Below, one piece after another: positions 55,180 through 64,000 of a stretch of 64,000 bases of DNA. Under the pieces are notes generated by a model. The model was not told the DNA's origin. It did no database searches and saw nothing but the letters and a program-made list of their open reading frames with translations. This DNA is from Sphingomonas sediminicola (GTDB lineage Bacteria > Pseudomonadota > Alphaproteobacteria > Sphingomonadales > Sphingomonadaceae). Within the stretch, counting starts at the first letter, position 1. The number at the start of each line of letters is the position of its first letter. Location: the NCBI RefSeq assembly GCF_014489515.1, contig NZ_CP060782.1, positions 2,513,501 to 2,577,500 of the forward strand, written 5' to 3'. A program made the translations under genes and the position numbers.

Positions 55180-56223
55180 GTGAACAAGATGATGATTGCG
55201 CTGCCGCTTGCGGCGGCGCTTGCCGCGTGTGGAAGCAATGGCGGCGGCGAAGGCGGGGCCGCGAAACAACAGCTGAAGGTGGTCGGTTCCTCGACCGTCT
55301 ATCCCTTCACGACCGCGGTCGCCGAACAGTTCCAGCGCGATAATCCCAATGTCAGCGTAGTCGTGGAATCGACCGGCACGGGCGCGGGCATGAAGCTGTT
55401 CTGCGGCGGTGTCGGCGCGAACTTCCCCGACATAGAGAATGCTTCGCGCGCCATCAAAAAGAGCGAGTATGACTCATGCGTCGCCGCCGGTGCGAAGACG
55501 ATCATCGAGGTCCCGATTGGCATCGACGGACTGACGTTCATCGAAGCCAAGGGCAGCCAGCTCGCCAACCTGACGCAAGCCGACATTTACAAGGCGCTTG
55601 CCGCCAATCCGTTCGGCAAGGGCCCGAACACGGCGCAGACCTGGAAGGACGTCAATCCGGCGCTTCCGGCCATCAAGATCCGCGTGCTTGGCCCACCGCC
55701 GACGTCGGGCACCCGCGACAGCCTCGCCGATCTCTATCTTGAGAAGGGCTGCAACACCGATCCGGCGATGGAAGCGCTGAAGAAGTCGGACGAGAAGAAA
55801 CACAAGGACGTCTGCACCAAAATCCGCGAAGATGGCGCCTATGTCGAGGCTGGCGAGAATGACAATCTGCTGGTCCAGAAGGTCAGCGCCGAGCCGGGCA
55901 CAATTGGCGTGCTGGGCTTCAGCTACCTCGAAGAGAATCTGGACAAGGTTCAGCCTGTTCAAATTGCCGGCGTTTCCCCGACGGAAGCGACGATTGCCGA
56001 CCTCTCCTATCCGGGCGCCCGCAAGCTCTACATCTACCTGAAGGGCGAGCACCTGGCGGCAAAGCCGGCCCTGCGTGACTTTGTCGCAGCCTATTCGAAG
56101 GCGTGGGGCAAGGGCGGTACGCTCGAGAAGCGTGGACTGGTTCCCTTCGCTGGAGCAGACTCGGAAGCTGCTGCCAAGCAGGCCACCGAGCTCAAGCCGC
56201 TCGACCCGGCGACCCTGAAGTAA
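55180..56223 (+). CDS. pstS: Phosphate-binding periplasmic protein PstS
   Basis: 347 aa from a GTG. Lipoprotein-like signal MMIALPLAAALAACGSNGGG with LAAC lipobox, then the phosphate-binding VVGSSTVYPFTTAVAEQF and VVESTGTGAGMKLFCGG. It delivers phosphate to PstCA. A second, closely similar paralogue lies at 60893-61929. A candidate Pho box overlaps the end of phoR. Confidence 0.93.
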   Translation: MNKMMIALPLAAALAACGSNGGGEGGAAKQQLKVVGSSTVYPFTTAVAEQFQRDNPNVSVVVESTGTGAGMKLFCGGVGANFPDIENASRAIKKSEYDSCVAAGAKTIIEVPIGIDGLTFIEAKGSQLANLTQADIYKALAANPFGKGPNTAQTWKDVNPALPAIKIRVLGPPPTSGTRDSLADLYLEKGCNTDPAMEALKKSDEKKHKDVCTKIREDGAYVEAGENDNLLVQKVSAEPGTIGVLGFSYLEENLDKVQPVQIAGVSPTEATIADLSYPGARKLYIYLKGEHLAAKPALRDFVAAYSKAWGKGGTLEKRGLVPFAGADSEAAAKQATELKPLDPATLK

Positions 56224-56241
56224 GCCTCGCCAGCGCCGGCC

Positions 56242-57622
56242 GTGACGCTCGGAATTGCCTTGATCGTGGTCCTGCTGATCGCTTCGGCGGTCGGCGGGAT
56301 CGCGTTCAACAGGGCACGGCAGCTCCGCGCGGGTGGAAGGCTTCACTCGCTTCCCGTCTACCACGGCATTCACGCGGCCCTTTGGGTCGTGGTGCCCGCC
56401 TTACTAGTGCTCGCCGCATGGTCTCCCATGCAGACCCGGCTCGTCGACCAGGCAGTGCTATCAAGCCCGAAGGCAAGGCGCTTCCCGACTTCGAGATGCA
56501 GCGCGATTCGATCCTCGATGAGGCGCGGCAAATTGCTCACCATGAGATCGAAACCGGCTTTAATCCGGAATCGACGTCACTCGCGCCTCGCGTAGCGGAA
56601 GCGGAAGGCCGCTATGCGTTGATTGGGGGCATTGCCGCCATACTGATTGCGCTCGGTGCTGCAGGCGTCCTGCTCCTGCGGAAACGTGATCGCGAGTTCC
56701 GGGCGCGGACGTCGGTTGAGCGCTGGATGAATGGCCTGCTGATCGGCGCCTCGCTGATCGCGATCTTCACGACCCTCGGGATCGTCCTGTCGTTGCTGTT
56801 CGAATCCCTGCGATTCTTCCAGCTGGTGCCGATCACCGACTTCCTGTTCGGGCTGTCCTGGAGCCCGCAGATGGCGATCCGCGCCGACCAGGCCGGCTCG
56901 TCGGGCGCGTTCGGATCGATCCCGCTCTTCTGGGGCACGATCCTGATCGGCGCGATCATCGCCATGATCGTCGCGATTCCGCTTGGTCTGATGAGCGCGA
57001 TCTATCTCACCCAATACGCCAGTCAGCGGGCACGGGCGGTCATCAAGCCTGTGCTCGAGATTCTCGCGGGCGTCCCGACGGTGGTCTACGGTTATTTCGC
57101 CGCCCTGACTGTCGCTCCCTGGATCCGCGAAGTCGGAATCTCACTGGGCATCGAATCGGCAAGCAGCGAGAGCGCGCTCGCCGCAGGCCTCGTCATGGGC
57201 ATTATGATCATTCCGTTCGTCAGCTCGATGGCCGATGATTCCATCGCCGCCGTTCCGCAGGCGATGAGCGACGGCAGCCTCGCGCTCGGCGCAACCAAGT
57301 CCGAAACCATCCGCAAAGTTCTTCTCCCCGCCGCGCTTCCGGGCGTCGTCGGGGTGTATTGCTCGCCGTCAGCCGCGCAATCGGCGAAACGATGATCGTC
57401 GTCATGGCTGCCGGCCTAGCCGCCAACCTTACCGCCAATCCGTTCGAAAGCGTGACGACGGTCACCGTTCAGATCGTCCAGTTGTTGACCGGTGACCAGG
57501 AATTCGACAGCGCCAAGACGCTGGCGGCTTTCGCGCTCGGCCTGGTGCTCTTCCTGATCACCCTGGTCCTGAACCTGATCGCTCTGACCGTCGTGCGCAG
57601 ATACCGAGAAGCCTATGAATAG
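56242..57622 (+). CDS. pstC: Phosphate ABC transporter permease PstC, two frameshifts
   Basis: About 460 aa when joined. The GTG start gives VTLGIALIVVLLIASAVGGI; a shift between about 56440 and 56465 leads into KALPDFEMQRDSILDEARQI, a long periplasmic loop of the extended PstC type. The permease core includes WGTILIGAIIAMIVAIPLGL, VLEILAGVPTVVYGYFA, and the EAA-like LALGATKSETIRKVLLPAA. A second shift at GGGG (about 57348) joins VLLAVSRAIGETMIVVMAAG and the last helix. Partner of PstA. Confidence 0.85.
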
Positions 57623-58523
57623 CGTCGCTTCAGAAGCCGCCATCACTCGCTGGACCGGCGATGCGATGCAAAGCCGGCTGCGCAAACGCTACCGCTCGGA
57701 GCGGCTGTTCAAGCTGCTCGGCTTCGCGGCCGTCGGCATTTCGCTTGCCTTCCTGGCCTTTCTCCTCGGCACGATGCTGTGGAAGGGCGCGGGCGGACTA
57801 AGCCTCGGCTTCTTGACGATGTCGGATTCGACCGACCCGGCGACCGCCGGCGTCTGGGGCGCGCTGAAGGGTAGTTTCCTGACCATCGTCGTGACGATGG
57901 CGTTAGCCTTCCCGGTCGGAGTGCTGTCCGCGATTTACCTCGAGGAATTCGCGGCACGGAACCGTTGGACCGACATGATCGAGGTTTCGATCAACAACCT
58001 CGCGGCCGTTCCGTCGATCATCTTCGGCCTGCTCGGCCTCGCCGTATTCCTGAACTTCATGCACCTGCCGCGCTCCGCGCCATTGGTGGGCGGCCTGACG
58101 CTGGCGCTGATGACCATGCCGGTCATCGTCATTGCCGGCCGGAACGCGATTCAAGCCGTCCCGCCCTCGATCCGCGAAGCTGCGCTCGGCGTCGGGGCGT
58201 CGAAGATGCAGGTCGTTTTCCATCACGTGCTGCCGCTGGCATTGCCGGGCATCTTGACCGGGACGATCATCGGCATGGCACGTGCGCTCGGCGAAACCGC
58301 ACCGCTGCTAATGATCGGCATGCGCGCCTTCATCGCGGTCCCGCCGTCAGGCATTACCGATCCGTCTTCCGTTCTTCCGGTCCAGATATTTCTCTGGTCC
58401 GACGAGGTCGACCGCGCGTTCGTCGAGAAGACGAGCGCTGCGATCATCGTTCTGCTCGTCTTCATGCTGATGATGAACGGGCTCGCTATCTATCTTCGCA
58501 ACCGCTTCGAGCAACGCTGGTAG
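57615..58523 (+). CDS. pstA: Phosphate ABC transporter permease PstA
   Basis: 302 aa. Six-helix permease with [42 protein letters not shown]-like loop [20 protein letters not shown] and [20 protein letters not shown]. The long N-terminal basic stretch ([16 protein letters not shown]) precedes helix 1. Overlaps pstC by 8 bp. Forms the membrane channel with PstC. Confidence 0.93.
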   Translation: MNSVASEAAITRWTGDAMQSRLRKRYRSERLFKLLGFAAVGISLAFLAFLLGTMLWKGAGGLSLGFLTMSDSTDPATAGVWGALKGSFLTIVVTMALAFPVGVLSAIYLEEFAARNRWTDMIEVSINNLAAVPSIIFGLLGLAVFLNFMHLPRSAPLVGGLTLALMTMPVIVIAGRNAIQAVPPSIREAALGVGASKMQVVFHHVLPLALPGILTGTIIGMARALGETAPLLMIGMRAFIAVPPSGITDPSSVLPVQIFLWSDEVDRAFVEKTSAAIIVLLVFMLMMNGLAIYLRNRFEQRW

Positions 58524-58527
58524 GCCC

Positions 58528-59370
58528 ATGCTTATGACGACCACGAAAGCCCCGACGATCGCGCCGCCGGTCCCGCTGCACGCCGACGAGGAGCCGCACG
58601 TTACGACCAAGCGGGCACCCAAGATGCGGGCAAAGGACATCAGCGTTTTCTACGGCGACAAGCAGGCGCTGAAGGATGTCTCGATCGAGATCCACGACGA
58701 TCGCGTGACCGCTTTCATCGGCCCGTCGGGCTGCGGCAAGTCGACGTTCCTTCGCTGCCTCAACCGCATGAACGACACGATCCCGTCCGCGCGCGTCGCT
58801 GGCCGGATCGAGCTCGATGGTGAGGACATCAATGCGCCGGCGATGGACGTGGTGCAGCTACGGGCCCGGGTCGGAATGGTATTCCAGAAGCCGAACCCGT
58901 TTCCAAAGTCGATTTACGAGAATGTGGCCTACGGTCCCCGCATCCACGGACTTACCGCGTCGCGGACCGAGCTCGACGAGACCGTCGAGAAGTCGCTGAA
59001 GCGCGCCGGTCTTTGGGATGAGGTCAAGGACCGCTTGAACGAGAGCGGCACGGCTCTGTCCGGTGGACAGCAGCAGCGCCTTTGCATTGCGCGTGCCATC
59101 GCGGTCGATCCGGAAGTCATCCTGATGGACGAGCCCTGCTCGGCGCTCGACCCGATAGCGACGGCTCGCATCGAGGAGCTGATCCACGAACTTCGCGGCC
59201 GCTACGCGATCGCGATTGTCACGCACAACATGCAGCAGGCGGCGCGCGTTTCGCAGCGCACGGCTTTCTTCCACCTCGGCGAGCTGGTCGAATATGGCAA
59301 GACCAGCGACATGTTCACCAACCCGCGCGAACAGCGCACCCAGGATTATATCACTGGGCGGTACGGCTGA
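58528..59370 (+). CDS. pstB: Phosphate ABC transporter ATP-binding protein PstB
   Basis: 280 aa. Walker [20 protein letters not shown] near residue 70, the PstB-specific [21 protein letters not shown]-loop, signature [16 protein letters not shown] near 172, Walker [13 protein letters not shown], switch [12 protein letters not shown]. Lies 4 bp after pstA. A proline-rich N-terminal extension of about 35 residues precedes the domain. Confidence 0.95.
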   Translation: MLMTTTKAPTIAPPVPLHADEEPHVTTKRAPKMRAKDISVFYGDKQALKDVSIEIHDDRVTAFIGPSGCGKSTFLRCLNRMNDTIPSARVAGRIELDGEDINAPAMDVVQLRARVGMVFQKPNPFPKSIYENVAYGPRIHGLTASRTELDETVEKSLKRAGLWDEVKDRLNESGTALSGGQQQRLCIARAIAVDPEVILMDEPCSALDPIATARIEELIHELRGRYAIAIVTHNMQQAARVSQRTAFFHLGELVEYGKTSDMFTNPREQRTQDYITGRYG

Positions 59371-59384
59371 TCGGAGCAGAGACG

Positions 59385-60083
59385 ATGCAACAACAGACCG
59401 GTCACACACTCAAGGCATTTGACGAGGATATCGATCGCCTGCGCGGGCTCATCAGCGAGATGGGCCAGCTAGCCCACCAGGCGATCCGAGAATCCATGCG
59501 CTGCCTGATCGAGCGAGACACCGAAGGAGCGCTTCGGGTCGTCGAGCGCGACAAGGAGATCGACCGCCTCGAGATCGAGACGGAGAAGCGCGTTGTTCAG
59601 TTGATCGCGCTTCGCGCGCCGATGGCGGGCGATCTTCGCGATGCCGTTGCGGCGCTGAAGATCTCCGGCGTCGTCGAGCGCATCGGCGACTATGCCAAGA
59701 ACATCGCCAAGCGGGTCCCACTGCTGGACGGCGCCAGTGACATCGAGCCAGTCTCGCTGCTTCCGGAAATGGCACGCATCGCGACCGACATGGTCACGGA
59801 CGTGCTTCGGGCATTCGTCGAGCGTGACGCCAAGGGCGCCGTCCGGGTTTGCGAGCGCGACCAGGCGGTCGACGATTTCTACGATTCCATCTTCCGCACT
59901 TTGCTGACGCACATGATGGAGAACCCGCACAATATCGGCCAATCGGCCCACCTGCTGTTTGTGGCAAAGAACCTCGAGCGGGTTGGAGATCACGCGACGA
60001 ACATCGCCGAGATGGTTTATTACGCCGCGACCGGCGAGCATATGGTTGAGCCCAGCAAGAAGCGGCGTCGGAAAACGACATGA
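59385..60083 (+). CDS. phoU: Phosphate signalling protein PhoU
   Basis: 232 aa from ATG 59385 (MQQQTGHTLKAFDEDIDRLR). Two PhoU helical bundles with the metal-binding E/DxxxD motifs (VVERDKEIDRLEIETEKRVV in the first, VCERDQAVDDFYDSI in the second; LERVGDHATNIAEMV near the end). It restrains PhoR signalling when phosphate is plentiful and limits Pst import. 4-bp overlap with phoB. Confidence 0.94.
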   Translation: MQQQTGHTLKAFDEDIDRLRGLISEMGQLAHQAIRESMRCLIERDTEGALRVVERDKEIDRLEIETEKRVVQLIALRAPMAGDLRDAVAALKISGVVERIGDYAKNIAKRVPLLDGASDIEPVSLLPEMARIATDMVTDVLRAFVERDAKGAVRVCERDQAVDDFYDSIFRTLLTHMMENPHNIGQSAHLLFVAKNLERVGDHATNIAEMVYYAATGEHMVEPSKKRRRKTT

Positions 60084-60772
60084 CGAAGAAGAAGCTACTC
60101 CTCGTCGAGGACGATCGTGCGCTCGCGGAGCTTCTTATCTGGCATTTCGAGCGCGAGGACTTCGATGTCCGTCGCACGGGTGACGGCGAGGAAGCGCTGT
60201 TGCTGGCTGCGGAAGAGGCGCCGGACGTCATCATCCTCGACTGGATGATCGAAGGGATCACGGGCCTCGAAGTTTGCCGGCGGCTTCGTCGTCGCTCCGA
60301 AACCGCAAACGCTCCGATTATCATGCTCACCGCTCGTGGCGAGGAGAGCGATCGCATCCGCGGCCTCGAGACCGGCGCGGACGACTATGTCACCAAGCCG
60401 TTCAGCCCGCGCGAATTGGTCGCTCGTGTCGAAGCCGTGCTTCGCCGTGTCCGGCCGGCGCTTGCCGCCGAGCAGCTTGGCTACGAGGACGTCGAGATGG
60501 ACGTTGCCGCTCATCGCGTTCGTCGAAGCGGCAAACCCGTTTCCCTGGGCCCGACCGAATTCCGTCTGCTCCGCCATTTTCTCGAGAATCCGGGCCGCGT
60601 CTTCTCGCGCGAGCGGTTGCTTGACACGGTCTGGTCGCACGATCCCGACATCGATCTCAGGACGGTCGACGTGCACGTTCGCCGTCTCCGCAAGGCGCTG
60701 AACGACGGCGGGCAGAAGGACATAATCAGGACGGTCCGCTCGGCGGGCTATTCGCTCGACGCCGAGGCCTGA
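60080..60772 (+). CDS. phoB: Phosphate regulon response regulator PhoB
   Basis: 230 aa. Receiver domain: VEDDRALAELLIWHFE (acidic pair), phospho-Asp in DVIILDWMIEG near residue 54, Thr in MLTARGE, Lys in VTKPFS near 104. C-terminal winged-helix (SLGPTEFRLLRHFLENPG, VDVHVRRLRKALN) near 155-225. Activates the Pho boxes before pstS and the second pstS. The kinase gene phoR lies 5 kb upstream at the head of the cluster instead of next to it. Confidence 0.94.
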   Translation: MTKKKLLLVEDDRALAELLIWHFEREDFDVRRTGDGEEALLLAAEEAPDVIILDWMIEGITGLEVCRRLRRRSETANAPIIMLTARGEESDRIRGLETGADDYVTKPFSPRELVARVEAVLRRVRPALAAEQLGYEDVEMDVAAHRVRRSGKPVSLGPTEFRLLRHFLENPGRVFSRERLLDTVWSHDPDIDLRTVDVHVRRLRKALNDGGQKDIIRTVRSAGYSLDAEA

Positions 60773-60788
60773 GAGTCACCCGAAAACC

Positions 60789-60817
60789 TCGTCACGAGAC
60801 TGAAACAAACCGGTCAT
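60789..60817 (+). promoter_or_regulatory. Candidate Pho box, three half-sites with 11-bp period
   Basis: TCGTCAC at 60789, CTGAAAC at 60800 and CGGTCAT at 60811, each 11 bp apart, resembling the CTGTCAY half-site at 5, 5 and 6 of 7 positions. Three tandem half-sites suggest cooperative PhoB binding. It lies about 75-105 bp before the second pstS. Confidence 0.6.
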
Positions 60818-60892
60818 TTTCGAGTCTTTGCACGCTCCTAGAGAATGATTGTCGCGGCTGAGCCGCCGACCATTCCAAGGGGTATTATTCAG

Positions 60893-61929
60893 ATGTCTTC
60901 CAAGATTTTGGCTCTGGCGGGGTCGCACTGATGGCAACCACCGCCAGCACTGCCGCTGAAGCCCGCACGCAGATGCGCGCCGTCGGCTCTTCGACCGTCT
61001 ATCCGTTTGCCAAGATCGTTGCCGAGCGCGTCGCTCGCGCCAACGGTCGCCTCGGCACGCCGATCATCGAATCGACCGGGACCGGCGCCGGAATGAAGCT
61101 GTTCTGCGCCGGCGTCGGCGAGCGCTTCCCGGACATTGAGAACGCCTCACGTCGGATGAAGGCTTCTGAAGCAAAGCAGTGCGCCGCAAACGGGGTGACC
61201 AAGGTCACCGAGATCCAGGTCGGCATCGACGGGATTTCGCTGGCAACGTCCAAGCGTACGCCGCTTGCCAACCTGACCACGCGCGACATCTACCTCGCAC
61301 TCGCCAAGACGCCGTTCGGCAAGCCGAACAGAGCGAAGACCTGGAAGGACGTAAACGGCAAGCTGCCGGCGCTTCCGATCCGAGTCTATGGGCCGCCGCC
61401 CACGTCCGGCACGCGTGATGCGCTCGGCGAGCTGATCATGACTGCGGGCTGCGACAGCAACCCCGGCATGGCAGCGGTAAAGAAGGCCGACGAGATCAAG
61501 TACAAGGCCATCTGCACCGCGATGCGCGAGGACGGCGCCTTCATCGAGGCGGGCGAAAACGACAATCTGATCGTCCAGAAGCTCGAGGCAAACCCCGGCA
61601 CCGTCGGCATCTTCGGCTATTCTTACCTCGAAGAGAATACGAACCTGCTGAAGGGCCTCTCCATCAACGGCGTCGCGCCGAGCTACGACTCGATCAGTTC
61701 ATTCAAGTATCCGGGTGCTCGCCCACTCTACGTCTACGTGAAGAACGCTCACGTCGGTGCGATCCCGGCGATCCGCGCCTTCGTCGCCGAGTTCACCAAG
61801 GAGAGCGCATTCGGGCCGAACGGATATCTTCGCCAGGCGGGTATGATCGCGTCGCCGACACAGGTGCGGGCCCGCTCGCAAATGGCTGCACGTGGCCTCG
61901 CTCCGCTCAACTTTGCGAGCCTCAAGTAG
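60893..61929 (+). CDS. Second phosphate-binding protein (PstS paralogue), frameshift in signal peptide
   Basis: About 345 aa from ATG 60893 (MSSKILALAGVALMATTAST) after restoring a G at 60919-60922; a normal Sec signal peptide then ends in AAEAR. Without it translation stops after 12 codons. Mature part: AVGSSTVYPFAKIVAERVAR, ESTGTGAGMKLFCAGVGERF, PPPTSGTRDALGELI, close to the first PstS but with no lipobox Cys, so this copy is soluble rather than a lipoprotein. It is preceded by a Pho box and followed by the porin gene. Confidence 0.87.
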
Positions 61930-61964
61930 CAGCGTTCCGCCACACAAACTGATCGTCCATGACG

Positions 61965-61991
61965 GCGCCGGCCCCTTCGGGAAGCCGGCGC
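61965..61991 (+). other. Intercistronic hairpin between pstS paralogue and porin genes
   Basis: An 8-bp perfect stem GCGCCGGC / GCCGGCGC with an inner CCC/GGG pairing lies 36 bp after the stop of the second pstS. There is no T-run, so it is more likely an RNA-stability or attenuation element that sets relative expression than a full terminator. Confidence 0.55.
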
Positions 61992-62027
61992 TGAGGCCTC
62001 ACCAAAGAGGCGGGGAAAGGGAATAGA

Positions 62028-63568
62028 ATGACTCGCAAGTTCGTAATCGCCGCGCTGCTCGCCGGCACAGCAGTATTCGCTGCGCCGGCCCAGGCCGCGG
62101 CGCAGGAAGCACCAGCCGCTCAAGAGCCGACGGCCCCGGACGCATCCGACGCCACGGCCGACGCAACCATCGCCAACACCAATCAGGTCGACGACCTGCA
62201 GGCAAAGATCGAGCTGCTGCAGGCCCAAGTCGAAGCGCTTCAGGAATCGCTGGAGGGCGTGAAGAAGCAGCAGGCCAAGGCGGTTCCTTCGTGGAAGGGC
62301 GGGCCTGAGTTCGCCGACAAGGATACCGGCTTCACCTTCAAGCCGAAGGGCTTCGCGCAGTTCGACACGGGCTATGTCGGGTTCCCTGACGGCGACGAGC
62401 GCCGCGGAACGGTCAGCGGCCTCAATTTCCAGAACCTCGGCTTCAACAGCCGCGCTCGCCGCCTCGTGTTCGGCGCGGAAGGCACGCTGCCCGGCCGGTT
62501 CGGATACAAGGTCGAATTCAACTTCGCCCAGGGCACCGTCGACTACGAGGACATCATCCTCACCTACGACTTCGAGAAGGCGCCGCTGCAGGTCTCGGTC
62601 GGTAACTTCTATCCCTATTCGAGCCTCGAAACGATGACGAGCTCGCGTCTGGGAAGCATGCTCGAGCGCGCCTCGTTCACCGATGCGTTCAACTACAACC
62701 GCCGCCTGGGCATCGGCCTGCAGTTCTCGGACAAGGCGACGGACAGCTACCTCGTACAGGCCGGCATCTTCTCGACGCCGATCAATGACGCGAGCTTCAC
62801 GCGCACCGGCTGGCAGGCATCACTGCGTGCCCTGTACACGCCGACGCTCGGTTCGACCCGCCTCCATGTCGGCGCGAACTTCCAGCACCGGTCGAACAGC
62901 CAGGAATCGCTGGGTGCGCAATATCGTACGCGTCCGCTGACCCAGATCACCGACCAGCGTTTCATCGATACGGGCACGCTCGCATCGTCGGGTGACGACA
63001 CGCTCGGCGTCGAGTTTGCCGCGATCCACAAGAGCCTGCACGTTGCGGCCGAAGCGCAGAAGGTCTGGGTGCGTAATACCTTCACCGCGGCCGAGCTGGC
63101 GGCGACCAACGCCGATCCGAATGACAACGATGTTGCGACCGGCACCGCGCTGAATGGTAATCCGTCGTTCTGGGCGGATATTTCGAGCTGGGCTACTTCC
63201 TCACCGGCGAGACCCGCGCCTACAAGGGTGGCAAGTGGGATCGCACGAAGGTGCTCAAGCCGTGGAACGACGGCGGCTGGGGCGCCCTGCAGATCAACGG
63301 CCGCGTCGACTATGTCGATCTTAGCGACCGCGTTGACAGCAGCGCCACCTACGCCGCGCCGTTCTACGTCAACGGCGGCAAGCAGCTGGGTCTTCAGGCC
63401 AGCCTGATCTGGAATCCCATCGATTGGGTCCGCTTCATGGCGCAGTACGGCCACGTGGAAGTGACGGGCGGTCCGCGCGCGCTTGGCTTGGTCGACCCGA
63501 ACAAGCCGGCGAACAAACGCAAGTTTGGCGCCGACACGTTCGCGGCCCGGGCTCAGATCGAGTTCTAG
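62028..63568 (+). CDS. OprO/OprP-type phosphate-selective porin, frameshift near 3' end
   Basis: About 513 aa joined at a TGGGCGG tract (63172-63177). Signal peptide FVIAALLAGTAVFAAPAQAA, an Ala/Pro-rich and coiled-coil N-terminus (DDLQAKIELLQAQVEALQES), then the porin barrel: KPKGFAQFDTGYVGFPD, RRLVFGAEGTLPGRFGYKVE, TYDFEKAPLQVSVGNFYPYS, and after the join YFELGYFLTGETRAYKGGKW, ending with the typical terminal Phe (AARAQIEF). Trimeric phosphate/polyphosphate porins of this family form with the Pst system the uptake route. Confidence 0.87.
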
Positions 63569-63604
63569 AGCCTTTCCACCCACTCCCCGGAAAGGCACGG
63601 CAGG

Positions 63605-63642
63605 CCCCTCGCCCGGATGTACGGCGAGGGGGTCTTTGCTTT
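63605..63642 (+). terminator. Terminator hairpin after the porin gene
   Basis: A 9-bp perfect stem CCCCTCGCC / GGCGAGGGG with a 9-base loop, followed by GTCTTTGCTTT, 37 bp after the porin stop. The T-rich tail is imperfect. It may also serve the convergent thioesterase gene that ends at 63649. Confidence 0.6.
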
Positions 63643-63648
63643 CTTGGC

Positions 63649-64000
63649 TCAGGCCGCTTCGATAGGACGCGGGCGGTTGTTCTCGTCGAGAGCGACGAAG
63701 GTGAAGAGACCTTCGGTAACCGGGACCTGCGTCGCACCGCGATCGCGGCTGGCGACGACCTCGATCCGGACCGCCATTGAAGTTCGCCCGACCCGCTCCA
63801 CCTCGGCGTAGACGGAGATGACGTCGCGCAGGTGGATCGGGGCGATGAACTCCATCCTCTCGATCGCAACGGTCGCGACTGGCCCCTGCGACCGTCGGGA
63901 CGCGGTGATTCCGCCCGCGATGTCCATCTGGCTAAGCACCCAGCCGCCAAATATATGGCCGTTGGCATTAATGTCGCTGGGCCCCGGAACGACGCGCAGC
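63649..64000 (-). CDS. Acyl-CoA thioesterase (YciA-like hotdog), partial
   Basis: The frame runs off the right edge of the window. The edge-proximal part reads VVPGPSDINANGHIFGGWVL, the catalytic hotdog motif (N-A-N-G-x-I-F-G-G-W) of YciA-type acyl-CoA thioesterases, followed by SQMDIAGGITASRRSQGPVA and the second strand set IHLRDVISVYAEVERVGRTS. The true start lies beyond 64000. It converges with the porin gene. Confidence 0.88.
   Translation of the reverse strand, partial: LRVVPGPSDINANGHIFGGWVLSQMDIAGGITASRRSQGPVATVAIERMEFIAPIHLRDVISVYAEVERVGRTSMAVRIEVVASRDRGATQVPVTEGLFTFVALDENNRPRPIEAA

Overview
The window looks like a chromosomal segment of a GC-rich alphaproteobacterium, most probably a sphingomonad (Sphingomonadales). 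Pointers are the core-gene content and order (rpoN next to lptB-lptA-lptC and an RNase D-like gene; DUF4167 gene, phoR and a full pst-pho cluster; DUF3572 and divK-like genes), a TIGR02281-type retropepsin, and a small dispersed palindromic repeat whose translations (…GSKADI…, …MGGKRTL…) I know as recurring spurious peptides in sphingomonad annotations.

Layout. 1-16.4 kb is accessory-looking. It holds small membrane proteins, two XRE regulators, an ArsC-like phosphatase, an orphan ParA ATPase with a Nudix hydrolase, a frameshifted CYTH-CHAD gene, a PhoX-like secreted protein with RTX repeats, an envelope pair (GT4 glycosyltransferase plus LpxH-like phosphoesterase), and nine copies of a ~30 bp inverted repeat not seen elsewhere in the window. 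16.8-24.0 kb is a Tn7/Tn5053-family transposition module: a DDE transposase (TniA/TnsB type), an AAA+ ATPase (TniB/TnsC type) and two different TniQ-like proteins, with no visible cargo, resolvase or CRISPR array. 24-41 kb is core: endonuclease/phosphatase, rpoN, lptBAC, RNase D, a glycine-rich double cold-shock protein, two secreted hydrolases, an ATP-dependent DNA ligase of the cisplatin-response type, rpmG, divK-like gene, SDR, RidA, GDPD, a FemAB/GNAT-like acyltransferase, isoaspartyl peptidase and an SPFH protein. 41.7-46.2 kb is a three-gene minus-strand operon (TIR-TM-TPR protein, unknown 132-aa protein, SLOG-SLATT membrane protein) that resembles a nucleotide-signalling or defence cassette. 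46.2-53.2 kb returns to core genes (ispG, retropepsin, EamA and SMR transporters, hisS-prfA-prmC). 53.4-63.6 kb is a phosphate island: DUF4167 gene, phoR, pstS, pstC, pstA, pstB, phoU, phoB, a second pstS and an OprO/OprP-type porin, with candidate Pho boxes before each pstS. The window ends inside an acyl-CoA thioesterase gene.

The phosphate genes form a complete system: PhoR/PhoB sensing, PhoU coupling, PstSCAB import, and a porin for outer-membrane entry.

Many genes that should be intact, including essential or near-essential ones (prmC, pstC, the DNA ligase), are broken by single-base shifts, mostly at runs of three to five G or C. I read most of these as assembly or sequencing errors. 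Frameshifted genes are therefore given as one feature spanning the inferred whole gene.
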